From: Cohnella sp. CFH 77786
GTDB taxonomy: Bacteria; Bacillota; Bacilli; Paenibacillales; Paenibacillaceae
Assembly (NCBI RefSeq): GCF_019400745.1
Contig: NZ_WJIB01000003.1
Coordinates: 248,001 to 312,000 of the forward strand
Length of the DNA: 64,000 nucleotides
Direction: 5' to 3'
Under the pieces are notes generated by a model. That model was given only the letters and a program-made list of their open reading frames with translations, was not told the origin of the DNA and searched no databases. How positions within the stretch are numbered: the first letter of the stretch is position 1; each line of letters starts with the position of its first letter. Shown here piece by piece: positions 37,732 through 45,674 of this stretch. The position numbers were made by a program, and so were the translations under genes.

Positions 37732-39003
37732 GTGCGCATTCTCGTAATCGGACGGGGCGGGCGCGAGCACGCCATCGTCTGGGCGCTTAAGCGCCATGAC
37801 CGCGATAACACCCGCCGGATCTACTGCGCGCCGGGCAATGCGGGCATCGCTCAGCTGGCCGAAACGGTTGACATCGGCGAGCTGGAGTTCGACCGATTGG
37901 TCGAATTCGCCCGGGAAAAGGCCATCGATCTCGTCGTCGTCGGACCGGATGATCCGCTCGCAGCAGGGATCGTGGACGCGCTCGAAGCCGGCGGGCTTCG
38001 CGTGTACGGTCCGCGCCGGAACGCGGCGGAAATCGAGGGCAGCAAAATCTTCATGAAAAACCTGCTGCACAAGCACGGCATCCCGACCGCGAAGTACGAA
38101 ACGTTCACGGATTATGAGAGTGCCAAAGCCTATCTGGACGCCCAGCCCGTGCCAATCGTCATCAAGGCGGACGGGCTCGCGGCGGGCAAAGGCGTCACCG
38201 TCTGCTTTAACCGCGAGGAAGCGGACGCGGCGCTGCGCGAGACGATGCTGAGCAAGGCGTTCGGTGCGGCGGGCGACAAGGTCGTCATCGAGGAGTTCCT
38301 CGAAGGCCAGGAAATGTCGATCCTCGCGTTCGTCGACGGCGAGACGGTGCGGCCGATGCCGGCGGCGCAGGACCATAAGCCGGTATACGACGGCGACAAA
38401 GGCCCGAATACGGGCGGCATGGGCACCTATTCGCCGCTGCCGCACATTCCGCCATCCATCATCGACGTGGCGATCGAGACGATCGTACGCCCGACGGCTC
38501 GGGCCTTGGTCGCCGAAGGCCGGCCGTTCCGCGGCGTCCTGTTCGCGGGGCTCATGATCACGAAGGACGGGCCGAAAACGATCGAATTCAACGCCCGTTT
38601 CGGCGACCCGGAGACGCAGGTCGTGCTCCCGCGGTTGCAGACCGACCTGCTCGACATCTTCCTCGCTTCCTTGGACGGACGCCTGAACGATATCGAGATC
38701 TCCTGGAGCGACGAAGCGGCCGTTTGCGTCATTCTCGCGTCGGGCGGTTATCCGGGAGCGTATCCGAAAGGCTTGCCGATCGAAGGACTCGAGAGCGTCG
38801 CGGATCAAGACGCGCTCGTTTTCCACGCCGGGACGGCACTCAAAGAAGGCCGATTCGTCACGAACGGCGGCAGGGTGCTCGGCGTCGTCGGCCGGGGACG
38901 CGGCATCGCGGAAGCGCGCGACCGCGCTTACGCGGCGGCGGACCGCATCCGATTCGAGGGCAAGATCAACCGCACGGACATCGCCGCCAAGGCGCTGGTC
39001 TGA
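37732..39003 (+). CDS. purD: Phosphoribosylamine-glycine ligase (GAR synthetase)
   Basis: 423-residue ATP-grasp enzyme forming GAR, the second step of the pathway. RILVIGRGGREHAIVWALKR opens; YCAPGNAGIAQLA, VVVGPDDPLAAGIVDALEAG, IVIKADGLAAGKGVTVCFNR, DHKPVYDGDKGPNTGGMGTY and IEFNARFGDPETQVVLPRL follow. The GTG at 37732 follows AAGGAGGGG. Last gene of the pur operon, ending at a strong hairpin. Confidence 0.97.
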   Translation: MRILVIGRGGREHAIVWALKRHDRDNTRRIYCAPGNAGIAQLAETVDIGELEFDRLVEFAREKAIDLVVVGPDDPLAAGIVDALEAGGLRVYGPRRNAAEIEGSKIFMKNLLHKHGIPTAKYETFTDYESAKAYLDAQPVPIVIKADGLAAGKGVTVCFNREEADAALRETMLSKAFGAAGDKVVIEEFLEGQEMSILAFVDGETVRPMPAAQDHKPVYDGDKGPNTGGMGTYSPLPHIPPSIIDVAIETIVRPTARALVAEGRPFRGVLFAGLMITKDGPKTIEFNARFGDPETQVVLPRLQTDLLDIFLASLDGRLNDIEISWSDEAAVCVILASGGYPGAYPKGLPIEGLESVADQDALVFHAGTALKEGRFVTNGGRVLGVVGRGRGIAEARDRAYAAADRIRFEGKINRTDIAAKALV

Positions 39004-39017
39004 AGCGATTTTTCCCG

Positions 39018-39069
39018 ATAAAACCTCCGAAACCTGTCCTTCCGTGGACCGGAATCGGAGGTTTTATTT
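39018..39069 (+). terminator. Terminator of the pur operon
   Basis: 13-bp perfect stem ATAAAACCTCCGA / TCGGAGGTTTTAT with a 24-base loop, then TT. The A-rich 5' arm lets it act in both directions. Confidence 0.85.
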
Positions 39070-39100
39070 GATTGGTGGAAAAGCTCCGACGGGCGACAGC

Positions 39101-39240
39101 GGACCAACAGCGGACCAAAAACGGACCAAAAACGGACCAAAAACGGACCAAAAACGGACCAAAAACGGACCAAAAACGGACCAAAAACGGACCAAAAACG
39201 GACCAAAAACGGACCAAAAACGGACCAAAAACGGACCAAC
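39101..39240. repeat. 11-bp tandem repeat array, 13 copies
   Basis: GGACCAAAAAC repeats every 11 bases from 39101 to about 39240 (GGACC at 39101, 39112, and so on to 39233). The first unit is GGACCAACAGC and the last runs into GGACCAACTAA; the inner eleven are identical. The A5 tracts recur close to the helical period and may bend the DNA. The remaining bases 39241-39345 show no gene. Confidence 0.97.
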
Positions 39241-39345
39241 TAATTCCTTTTTTCATTCACAAGGTGAGGCTAAGCGCAAAAATACAACTCATTTTACGGA
39301 ATTCGGTCAAGTCCAATATTGTGTGTAAAATCCCCGGCGGGTTGT

Positions 39346-39740
39346 CTAACGGATAGATACAACCTTGCTGGTTTGTTTTTCCTTAGCTCTCTTTTGTTCG
39401 TAGTAGTCGTTCATTTCAATGTACTTCTTCTGAGAAGCCCACTTCTCGTCCATATCCATCAGTAGAGCTCCGAATAGTCGAAACACCGATGCTCGGTTAG
39501 GAAAAATACGGACGACACGTTCTCTACGACGAAGCTCGGCATTCAACCGCTCAACGGCGTTGGTCGTTCTTGTGCGCTTTCGGCAAACAGCAGGCAGCGC
39601 CAATACCGCTGTCGCGTCTTCAAAGCCTTCCTCAAGCACTTTCATGGCCTTTGAGGCTGTGTCCTGAAAGGTACCTAGCGTCCGCTCCAGAAAGGAATAA
39701 CGGCGGTTGTCAACCGCCCCACTCCCCCACCCGTGCGGAT
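39346..39740 (-). mobile_element. IS256-family transposase remnant (C-terminal part)
   Basis: The reverse-strand frame reads YSFLERTLGTFQDTASKAMK, AVCRKRTRTTNAVERLNAEL, RRRERVVRIFPNRASVFRLF and GALLMDMDEKWASQKKYIEM, which is the C-terminal third of an IS256/MULE-type transposase, including the R-T-T-N-x-x-E-R-x-N catalytic Glu region. The N-terminal two thirds with the DDE aspartates are missing; upstream codons do not match the family. It is a dead fragment. Confidence 0.8.
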
Positions 39741-39799
39741 CCTCCATTACGCGGCCGCTCAAAGGTCGAAATGCTTGAATCCCCGGCTGCATCGCTTTG

Positions 39800-39919
39800 C
39801 TATTCCCGGTAAAACAGCTTTTTTCGGTTGGTGAACACATAGGCGACCGAATAAATCGTCCCGATAATCAGCAATGTGGTCAACACGTGGTGGGAAATCC
39901 AATCGACGAACGTTTTCAT
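39800..39919 (-). CDS. Short single-helix membrane peptide
   Basis: A 39-codon frame on the reverse strand: MKTFVDWISHHVLTTLLIIG then TIYSVAYVFTNRKKLFYRE. It has one clear hydrophobic helix flanked by an amphipathic start and a basic tail. AAGGAGG lies about 14 bases upstream of the ATG, rather far. Its 3' end abuts the IS256 remnant. I do not recognise the family; a real small gene is plausible but not certain. Confidence 0.5.
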   Translation of the reverse strand: MKTFVDWISHHVLTTLLIIGTIYSVAYVFTNRKKLFYRE

Positions 39920-40174
39920 ATTCCGTTGTGCGCCTCCTTGTTCCGGTTGCCGAATCGTCTTCTTACTAGCCTATCCGAACCTTTCCACTTCTACCCAAGA
40001 GGGGGACGGCAACGTAGCGTGGTCCGTACGATCGGCTTCCGCGTATTTGTGACGACGAGTGAAACCGGGCTTTCCTGCCTTGACAGGGCAAGAAGAATCG
40101 AATAAACTCAATTCATAGTAAAATAATCGGAATAAACGGTTATAATCCGATTCAAACGAATGGAGGATCCCGCG

Positions 40175-40996
40175 ATGGAACGATCGATCTCGATAAGCCA
40201 TAATGACCTTAAGCTGGCAGCCAGCATTCATTATCCCGCGGCATGCGACAAGTTTGCGGACCGGAAGCTGCCGTTGGTCGTCATATGCCACGGGTTCGTG
40301 GGCAGCCGGATGGGCGTGGACCGGCTGTTCGTTCTGGCGGGGCGCGAATTCGCGCGGCAAGGGTCCCTCGTGATCCGGTTCGATTTCGCGGGCTGCGGGG
40401 AGAGCGAAGGGATCTACGGGGAGCACGGACTCGATTCCATGATCGCCCAGACCCGTTCGGTGCTGGACTACGGACTCGGCCTGGATTGCGTGGATCCGCT
40501 TCGGGTCACGCTTATCGGGCATAGCCTCGGCGGCGCCGCCGCGCTGCTGACCGCGACCCGCGACAAGCGGGTCAAGTCGCTGGCGCTATGGTCGCCGGTC
40601 GGCCATCCGTTTTCGGACATCACGCGCATCGTCGGTCGCGAAGTCTATAACGAGGCCGTGAAGCGGGGACGGGCGGACTATCTGGGGTACACGTTGATTC
40701 CCGCCTTTTTCGATTCGCTTCAGCTGCATCAGCCTTTCCAGGAGGCTCCGAAGTTTCTCGGGGACGTCTTCATCGCGCACGGGACCGGCGACGACATCAT
40801 TCCGGCCGACTACAGCTTTCTGCTCGAGAAAACGTTCTGGCTGCGCGGCGAAGGCCGGTGCGACAAGAACATTCTGTTCCAGGCGGACCACACGTATTCG
40901 AGAGGCATCCACAAGGCGGAATTGTTCCGTTCGACCGCCGAGTGGCTCGGAGCGCACGAAGCCCGGCAGCGCGATTGGCATCATTGGAGCATTTAA
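40175..40996 (+). CDS. Alpha/beta hydrolase (esterase/peptidase-like)
   Basis: 273-residue cytoplasmic serine hydrolase. Oxyanion region CHGFVGSRMGVDRLFV, nucleophile elbow LIGHSLGGAAALLTA (Ser117), acidic residue in FIAHGTGDDIIPAD and catalytic His in FQADHTYSRGIHKAELF complete a Ser-Asp-His triad. It resembles the dienelactone-hydrolase/acyl-esterase group in which an N-terminal strand precedes the core. The ATG at 40175 is 7 bases after GGAGGA; the ATG at 40160 is part of that ribosome site. A TATAAT at 40141-40146 may be its -10. The substrate is unknown. Confidence 0.85.
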   Translation: MERSISISHNDLKLAASIHYPAACDKFADRKLPLVVICHGFVGSRMGVDRLFVLAGREFARQGSLVIRFDFAGCGESEGIYGEHGLDSMIAQTRSVLDYGLGLDCVDPLRVTLIGHSLGGAAALLTATRDKRVKSLALWSPVGHPFSDITRIVGREVYNEAVKRGRADYLGYTLIPAFFDSLQLHQPFQEAPKFLGDVFIAHGTGDDIIPADYSFLLEKTFWLRGEGRCDKNILFQADHTYSRGIHKAELFRSTAEWLGAHEARQRDWHHWSI

Positions 40997-41165
40997 CCTT
41001 CATCGATGCCGATCGTCTTGCGGGTTTGGGTAAATACGAATTCGACCGCATTGCGATGTCGCGAAGACTTAAAGCAGCGATTGGGACGGTATGCGAGAAC
41101 GGGTATATCCGTAAACGGCGCGCAAGTGCAGCTGCGAATCATTTGCGCCATTCCAGTCGGTCGGG

Positions 41166-41252
41166 TTAAACCAACCATTTTCTTATAACTTTCGCGAAAC
41201 CAGGATACGATTCGAAACCGCAGTCCAAATCGATTTCCTCAATGGACAGGTA
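41166..41252 (-). pseudogene. Scrap of an AraC-family DNA-binding domain
   Basis: Reverse-strand codons read YLSIEEIDLDCGFESYPGFA then KVIRKW before a stop. C-G-F-x-S-Y-P-G-F-x-K-x-x-[KR]-K is the typical second helix-turn-helix of AraC regulators. The expected downstream block occurs in another frame (GFNPTDW), so a frameshift has occurred and the rest of the gene is gone. In the 659-base gap 40997-41655 this, two terminators and a promoter are all I can identify. Confidence 0.4.
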
Positions 41253-41271
41253 CTGTAAAAAACGGGTATAG

Positions 41272-41307
41272 CAAACTGTCAGGGCGATATTACCTGGCAG
41301 TTTTTGG
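41272..41307 (+). terminator. Terminator-like hairpin in the 41-kb gap
   Basis: AACTGTCAGG / CCTGGCAGTT stem (one internal mismatch) around GCGATATTA, followed by TTTGG. It resembles the hairpin at 41513-41545. Confidence 0.55.
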
Positions 41308-41512
41308 TATACGCTCGGAAAATGCGTTGCTGGGTGCGGATTCATGATGATCAACATCAATATGGAAGACCGACAACCACTATAGGCGACCCACGAATTT
41401 ATGGACGGGTTTATCTCGCAACCCATGGTCGCGGCATGATTTATGGGGATCCGGTGAAGGATAGGGATTAAGATCAAAACAAAATCTGTGGGATCGAATG
41501 GGTATAAATGAA

Positions 41513-41545
41513 CTGTCAGGGTGATTCCCTGACGGTTTTTTTTTT
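41513..41545 (+). terminator. Rho-independent terminator before the first sugar ABC operon
   Basis: 9-bp stem CTGTCAGGG / CCCTGACGG with a TGATT loop, then ten T. Confidence 0.85.
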
Positions 41546-41592
41546 CAGCGATAAATGCGTTAGAAATTGATATTCAAGTGGATTATTGATAT

Positions 41593-41620
41593 ATAAAGCG
41601 CTTTCACCCCGAATTATAAT
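41593..41620 (+). promoter_or_regulatory. cre-like operator and -10 of the first sugar ABC operon
   Basis: ATAAAGCGCTTTCA (41593-41606) matches the CcpA cre consensus TGWAANCGNTNWCA at all but its first two positions. TATAAT (41615-41620) follows 8 bases later. No good -35 is at the right distance (TTGATA at 41586-41591 would leave 23 bases), suggesting activator dependence. Confidence 0.55.
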
Positions 41621-41655
41621 AAATCCTAAGCAAATAGAGATTAAGGAGGAATAAG

Positions 41656-42612
41656 ATGAGTGCCAGCCTGACGAAAACTGCGGATTCCTCGATAACCGGA
41701 AAGCGATTCCAAATCAAGGATAAATACACACTCTTCTTGATGGCATTGCCTTTTCTTGCACTCGTTTTTTTGTTCTCTTATCTGCCGCTGTACGGGTGGA
41801 TCTATGCGCTATATGACTATCAGCCGGGCATTCCGCTGGCGAATACGGACTTCGTCGGCCTGCAATGGTTTACTGCGATGGTATCGGACCAGGTTCAACG
41901 GGCAGAGATGTTCCGGGTTCTGCGCAATACGTTCGCCATTAGTTCACTCGGCATTGTGACTTCGATACTGCCCGTCATCTTCGCGATCCTTCTGACCGAG
42001 GTAAGAAATTCGAAGTTCAAGAGAATCGTTCAGACCTTGACGACTTTGCCGAACTTCATCAGCTGGGTATTGGTATATTCCTTCGCATTCATGCTGTTCT
42101 CGGTTGACAACGGCTTTCTCAATCACCTCCTGATGAGCCTCGGTTGGATTCGTTCGCCGACGAACATCCTCGCCGATGACGATCACGTGTGGCTCGCGAT
42201 GACGTTATGGGGAGTGTGGAAAGGGCTCGGGTGGGGCGCGATCATGTACATCGCCGCGATTTCGGGCATCGATTCGGAATTGTATGAAGCGGCCAGAGTC
42301 GACGGTGCGAACCGTTTCCGCCAGATCTGGCACGTGACGGTGCCGGGTATCATCCCGACATACTTCGTGCTCCTCATTTTGTCGATTGCGAACTTTATCA
42401 ATAACGGGCTCGAACAATATTTTGTTTTCGCCAATGCCATGAACATGAACCATATCGAAGTGCTCGATCTGTACGTGTATAACATTGGCATGGGGAACTC
42501 CAACTTCGGATTTGCGACCGCTGTCAGCATCATGAAATCCATCGTCAGCCTGTTCCTGCTGTTCGCGGCGAACGGCTTGTCCAAGCTCATCCGCGGAAAA
42601 GGCATCATCTAA
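41656..42612 (+). CDS. Sugar ABC transporter permease, LplB type
   Basis: 318-residue CUT1-class permease with six helices. The N-terminal YTLFLMALPFLALVFLFSYL and PLYGWIYALYDYQPGIPL segments are typical of LplB/YtcP-associated permeases. The cytoplasmic EAA loop reads ELYEAARVDGANRFRQIWHV. AAGGAGGAA lies 8 bases before the ATG. It pairs with the following permease and the large binding protein; no ATPase gene is present, so a shared MsmX-like ATPase elsewhere is likely. Confidence 0.9.
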   Translation: MSASLTKTADSSITGKRFQIKDKYTLFLMALPFLALVFLFSYLPLYGWIYALYDYQPGIPLANTDFVGLQWFTAMVSDQVQRAEMFRVLRNTFAISSLGIVTSILPVIFAILLTEVRNSKFKRIVQTLTTLPNFISWVLVYSFAFMLFSVDNGFLNHLLMSLGWIRSPTNILADDDHVWLAMTLWGVWKGLGWGAIMYIAAISGIDSELYEAARVDGANRFRQIWHVTVPGIIPTYFVLLILSIANFINNGLEQYFVFANAMNMNHIEVLDLYVYNIGMGNSNFGFATAVSIMKSIVSLFLLFAANGLSKLIRGKGII

Positions 42613-42637
42613 GACGAGAGAGAAAGGGGAGAGCCCC

Positions 42638-43534
42638 ATGGCGACCAGACAAAGATTTACCTTGTTCGACGCGTTAAACTACACGCTGCTCGGCTTGTTT
42701 ACATTAGCCTGTTTCTTTCCGTTCTATTATTTGTTTATCAATACGATAAGCAACAACGACATAAGCAGCAAAGGGCTGGTCATGTTCTGGCCGAAGGGGT
42801 TTCAGTTGTCCAACTATGTGCATATTTTCCAAATCCCCGGCCTGGGCATGGCTGCGCTCGTGTCGCTCGGGCGTACCGTGATTGGCACGGCATTGACGGT
42901 TGCGGCGTCCGGCTTGCTCGGGTTCCTGTTCACGAAGAATCAGATGTGGGGGCGCCGGCTGTGGTATCGATTCATTGTCGTAACCATGTACTTTAACGCC
43001 GGTCTGATACCCTGGTACCTGACCATGCGCAATCTCGGACTGACCAACAACTTCCTGGCTTATATCGTGCCTGGGATCGTATCTCCGTTCTTCATTATTT
43101 TGGTCAAAACGTACGTAGAGTCGACGCCGATTGCCCTGCAGGAATCCGCACAGATTGACGGGGCGGGAAACTTCACGATCTTCAGGAAGATCGTCATGCC
43201 GCTCATTACGCCGATTCTGGCTACCATTGCGATTTTCTCTGCCGTCGGTCAGTGGAACCAGTTCCAGGACACGCTGTTTCTTGTGACGAATCCGAAGCTC
43301 TTCACGCTTCAGTTCATTCTGTATCGATATTTGAACGAGGCTTTGTCTGTCGCCGAACTCATGAAACAAGCGATGAGCGGGGGAGGATCGGTGGCGAATC
43401 TGGCTTTGCAGCCGACGCCGACCTCAATCCAGTCCACGGTTTCGATGGTCGTCGTCATCCCGACCTTGCTCGTCTATCCATTCTTCCAGCGGTATTTTGT
43501 GAAAGGCATCATGATCGGCGCGGTTAAAGGCTAG
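42638..43534 (+). CDS. Sugar ABC transporter permease, YtcP type
   Basis: 298-residue CUT1-class permease. RFTLFDALNYTLLGLFTLAC, ACFFPFYYLFINTISNND and MYFNAGLIPWYLTMRNLGLT are family landmarks. The EAA loop reads ALQESAQIDGAGNFTIFRKI, and the C-terminus ends in the typical VYPFFQRYFVKGIMIGAVKG. AAAGGGGAGAG precedes the ATG. It forms the second half of the membrane channel with the upstream permease. Confidence 0.9.
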   Translation: MATRQRFTLFDALNYTLLGLFTLACFFPFYYLFINTISNNDISSKGLVMFWPKGFQLSNYVHIFQIPGLGMAALVSLGRTVIGTALTVAASGLLGFLFTKNQMWGRRLWYRFIVVTMYFNAGLIPWYLTMRNLGLTNNFLAYIVPGIVSPFFIILVKTYVESTPIALQESAQIDGAGNFTIFRKIVMPLITPILATIAIFSAVGQWNQFQDTLFLVTNPKLFTLQFILYRYLNEALSVAELMKQAMSGGGSVANLALQPTPTSIQSTVSMVVVIPTLLVYPFFQRYFVKGIMIGAVKG

Positions 43535-43684
43535 CGCGCCGATCTGACCCACAAACTCTTTCAAGGAGGTGGTTCATTCGTTGCCAGCGATTGCAACGGA
43601 GTAATCGGTCAATTCCGGACTTCTTAGCACATATTGCGCATTTTGAACGTAAAAGCGGTTCAATTGACAAGGGAGGTTTTCAGC

Positions 43685-45475
43685 ATGACTAGGCAAAAGA
43701 AATGGGCCTTTCTCGTTGTCCCTGTATGCCTGATGATGATTTTTACCGCGGCATGCAATTCCGGAGGAGCCGGCAAAACGGGCTCGTCCAGTTCCACGAG
43801 CAGTACGGAAACAGCAAGCACTTCGGACAACGGAGTCATAACGGACTGGTCCAAGCAACCGGAAATGACCTTGACTGTCTTCGATACTTTGGCCAACTTT
43901 GCGGGCGAGCAGCAGGGCTGGTTCGCCAAGCTGATCAAGGACAAGTTTAATATCAAACTGAACATCGTCGCACCGAACCTGTCAGGCGGTGCGCAAATGA
44001 TCGCTACGCAGATGGCATCCGGCGACCTGGGCGACCTTGTTGTAGGACTCGGAGGCAAGGATTATCAGAATGCGATCAAATCAGGAATGATCCTCGACTG
44101 GACGAAAGACGGTCTGCTCGACAAATACGGCAAAAATTTGGAGAAGTATGCCGCTCAGGCACTTGATGCGAACAAGAAACAATACGGCGGCGGCACAGCG
44201 ATTTACGGCATCGGGCATAACGTTGGCACCGGCGAAGGACCGAGCGAAGGAGCGGACATGACGTTCGGACCGATGCTTCGCTGGGATTTGTACCAGAAGC
44301 TCGGCAGCCCTCAGATCAAGACGCTTGACGATTATCTGCCGATTCTGAAGAAGATGCAAGAGATGGATCCGAAGAGCGATTCGGGCAAGAAAACGTATGG
44401 AATGTCGCTGTGGTCCGACTGGGATGGAGATTGGTCCACCTTGGCTAAAGTTACAGCGCAATTCTACGGCTATGGGGAAGGCGACGGCTTCAATCCCGGG
44501 GACATGATTCTTACCAAAGCCGACGGTCCGGAATATCAAGGATTTCTAGATGATAACAGCTACTATATGCAAGGACTGGAGTTCTATTTCAAGGCGAATC
44601 AGATGGGACTGCTCGATCCGGATTCCCTGACTCAGAAATTCGGCGATGTTTCGAACAAATTCAAGGACGGCCAAGTGCTCTTCTCGCAATTCCCTTGGGT
44701 TTCCAACGCGTATAATACGCCGGCTCATACGTCGGAAGGCAAAGGATTCGCCCTTGTTCCGTTCCAGGACGAGAAAGTGTACTCCTCTGGCTTCAATCCT
44801 TACGGCGGCCCATGGATCTGGTCGATCGGCTCCCATACGAAGGATCCTGCGCGTGTACTGGCATTCGTCGATTGGTTGTTCTCGCCGGAGGGCGTGCAGG
44901 AAACCAACATCGGTCCGAAAGGCCTCGCATGGGATATCGGCAAGGATGGCAAGCCGGCATTGACCGATTTCGGCAAGAAGGCAACGGCTAACGGCGACAC
45001 ACCGATACCGGCGCAATATGGCGGCGGAACTTGGAAGAACGGTGTTTCCGCGCTTAACAATGCGACACTTGCCACGTCTCAGATTAACCCGAATACCGGG
45101 GAACCGTATGATTACAACCTGTGGAAATCGACGTTGACCGCTAATCCGGATCCGGTGACGAAGAGCTGGCGGGAAGCGATGGGCGTGACCACCTCGAAGG
45201 AATTGTTTGTCAAGAACAACCAGATCGCGGTTACGAAACCGTTCTTCAACGGACAGCCGGCGGCTCAAGAGCCCTCGGATATCAAGCTGAAGCACAGCCA
45301 GGTTGGCAAGGTCATCAAGGAATACTCCTGGAAGATGATGTTTGCCAAGAACCAGGGTGAATTCGACCAATTGAAGCAGCAAATGGATCAGAAGGCAAAA
45401 GGCCTCGGCTATGACGATGTCGTCAATTGGGAAGTTCAGCAAACGAAAAATACAGTATTCAAGATGTACAAATAA
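43685..45475 (+). CDS. Extracellular solute-binding lipoprotein, LplA type
   Basis: 596-residue lipoprotein. Signal peptide ends in lipobox FTAAC, followed by a Gly/Ser/Thr tether. The mature part (MTLTVFDTLANFAGEQQGWF; GDLGDLVVGLGGKDYQNAIK; GPMLRWDLYQKLGSPQIKTL) fits the ~550-residue LplA-like family of oligosaccharide-binding proteins. GGGAGG lies about 9 bases before the ATG at 43685. The 150 bases upstream contain a perfect AAGGAGGTG not used by this gene. The ligand is probably a plant or microbial oligosaccharide, unproven. Confidence 0.88.
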   Translation: MTRQKKWAFLVVPVCLMMIFTAACNSGGAGKTGSSSSTSSTETASTSDNGVITDWSKQPEMTLTVFDTLANFAGEQQGWFAKLIKDKFNIKLNIVAPNLSGGAQMIATQMASGDLGDLVVGLGGKDYQNAIKSGMILDWTKDGLLDKYGKNLEKYAAQALDANKKQYGGGTAIYGIGHNVGTGEGPSEGADMTFGPMLRWDLYQKLGSPQIKTLDDYLPILKKMQEMDPKSDSGKKTYGMSLWSDWDGDWSTLAKVTAQFYGYGEGDGFNPGDMILTKADGPEYQGFLDDNSYYMQGLEFYFKANQMGLLDPDSLTQKFGDVSNKFKDGQVLFSQFPWVSNAYNTPAHTSEGKGFALVPFQDEKVYSSGFNPYGGPWIWSIGSHTKDPARVLAFVDWLFSPEGVQETNIGPKGLAWDIGKDGKPALTDFGKKATANGDTPIPAQYGGGTWKNGVSALNNATLATSQINPNTGEPYDYNLWKSTLTANPDPVTKSWREAMGVTTSKELFVKNNQIAVTKPFFNGQPAAQEPSDIKLKHSQVGKVIKEYSWKMMFAKNQGEFDQLKQQMDQKAKGLGYDDVVNWEVQQTKNTVFKMYK

Positions 45476-45566
45476 GCAAGAATAGTACGTCTCCCCGTTA
45501 CGTGCGAGAAGCTGTTTCTTCTATGACAACGCACGCCGATGGGAAGAAAATAAGGTTGGTGCTTCG

Positions 45567-45607
45567 CTTCCCGTACCCGATCCTGCGATCGGGTGCGGGA
45601 AGTTTTT
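45567..45607 (+). terminator. Strong terminator between binding protein and sensor kinase
   Basis: 16-bp uninterrupted stem CTTCCCGTACCCGATC / GATCGGGTGCGGGAAG (one T-G pair) with a CTGC loop, then five T. The kinase gene starts about 70 bases later, so it needs its own promoter or readthrough. Confidence 0.92.
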
Positions 45608-45674
45608 GGTTTAGAAATCATAACGTTTACCGATGGTATAATAGGCTCATCTAACAAGCATGAGGTGTGTCAGC

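Noticed and set aside
39101-39240. CRISPR or iteron-type replication origin
   Set aside because: 11-bp repeats without spacers; no replication gene nearby, and the location is a chromosomal operon end.
40993-41178. Short frames on both strands just after the alpha/beta hydrolase
   Set aside because: No ribosome sites and no recognisable similarity apart from the AraC scrap further downstream.
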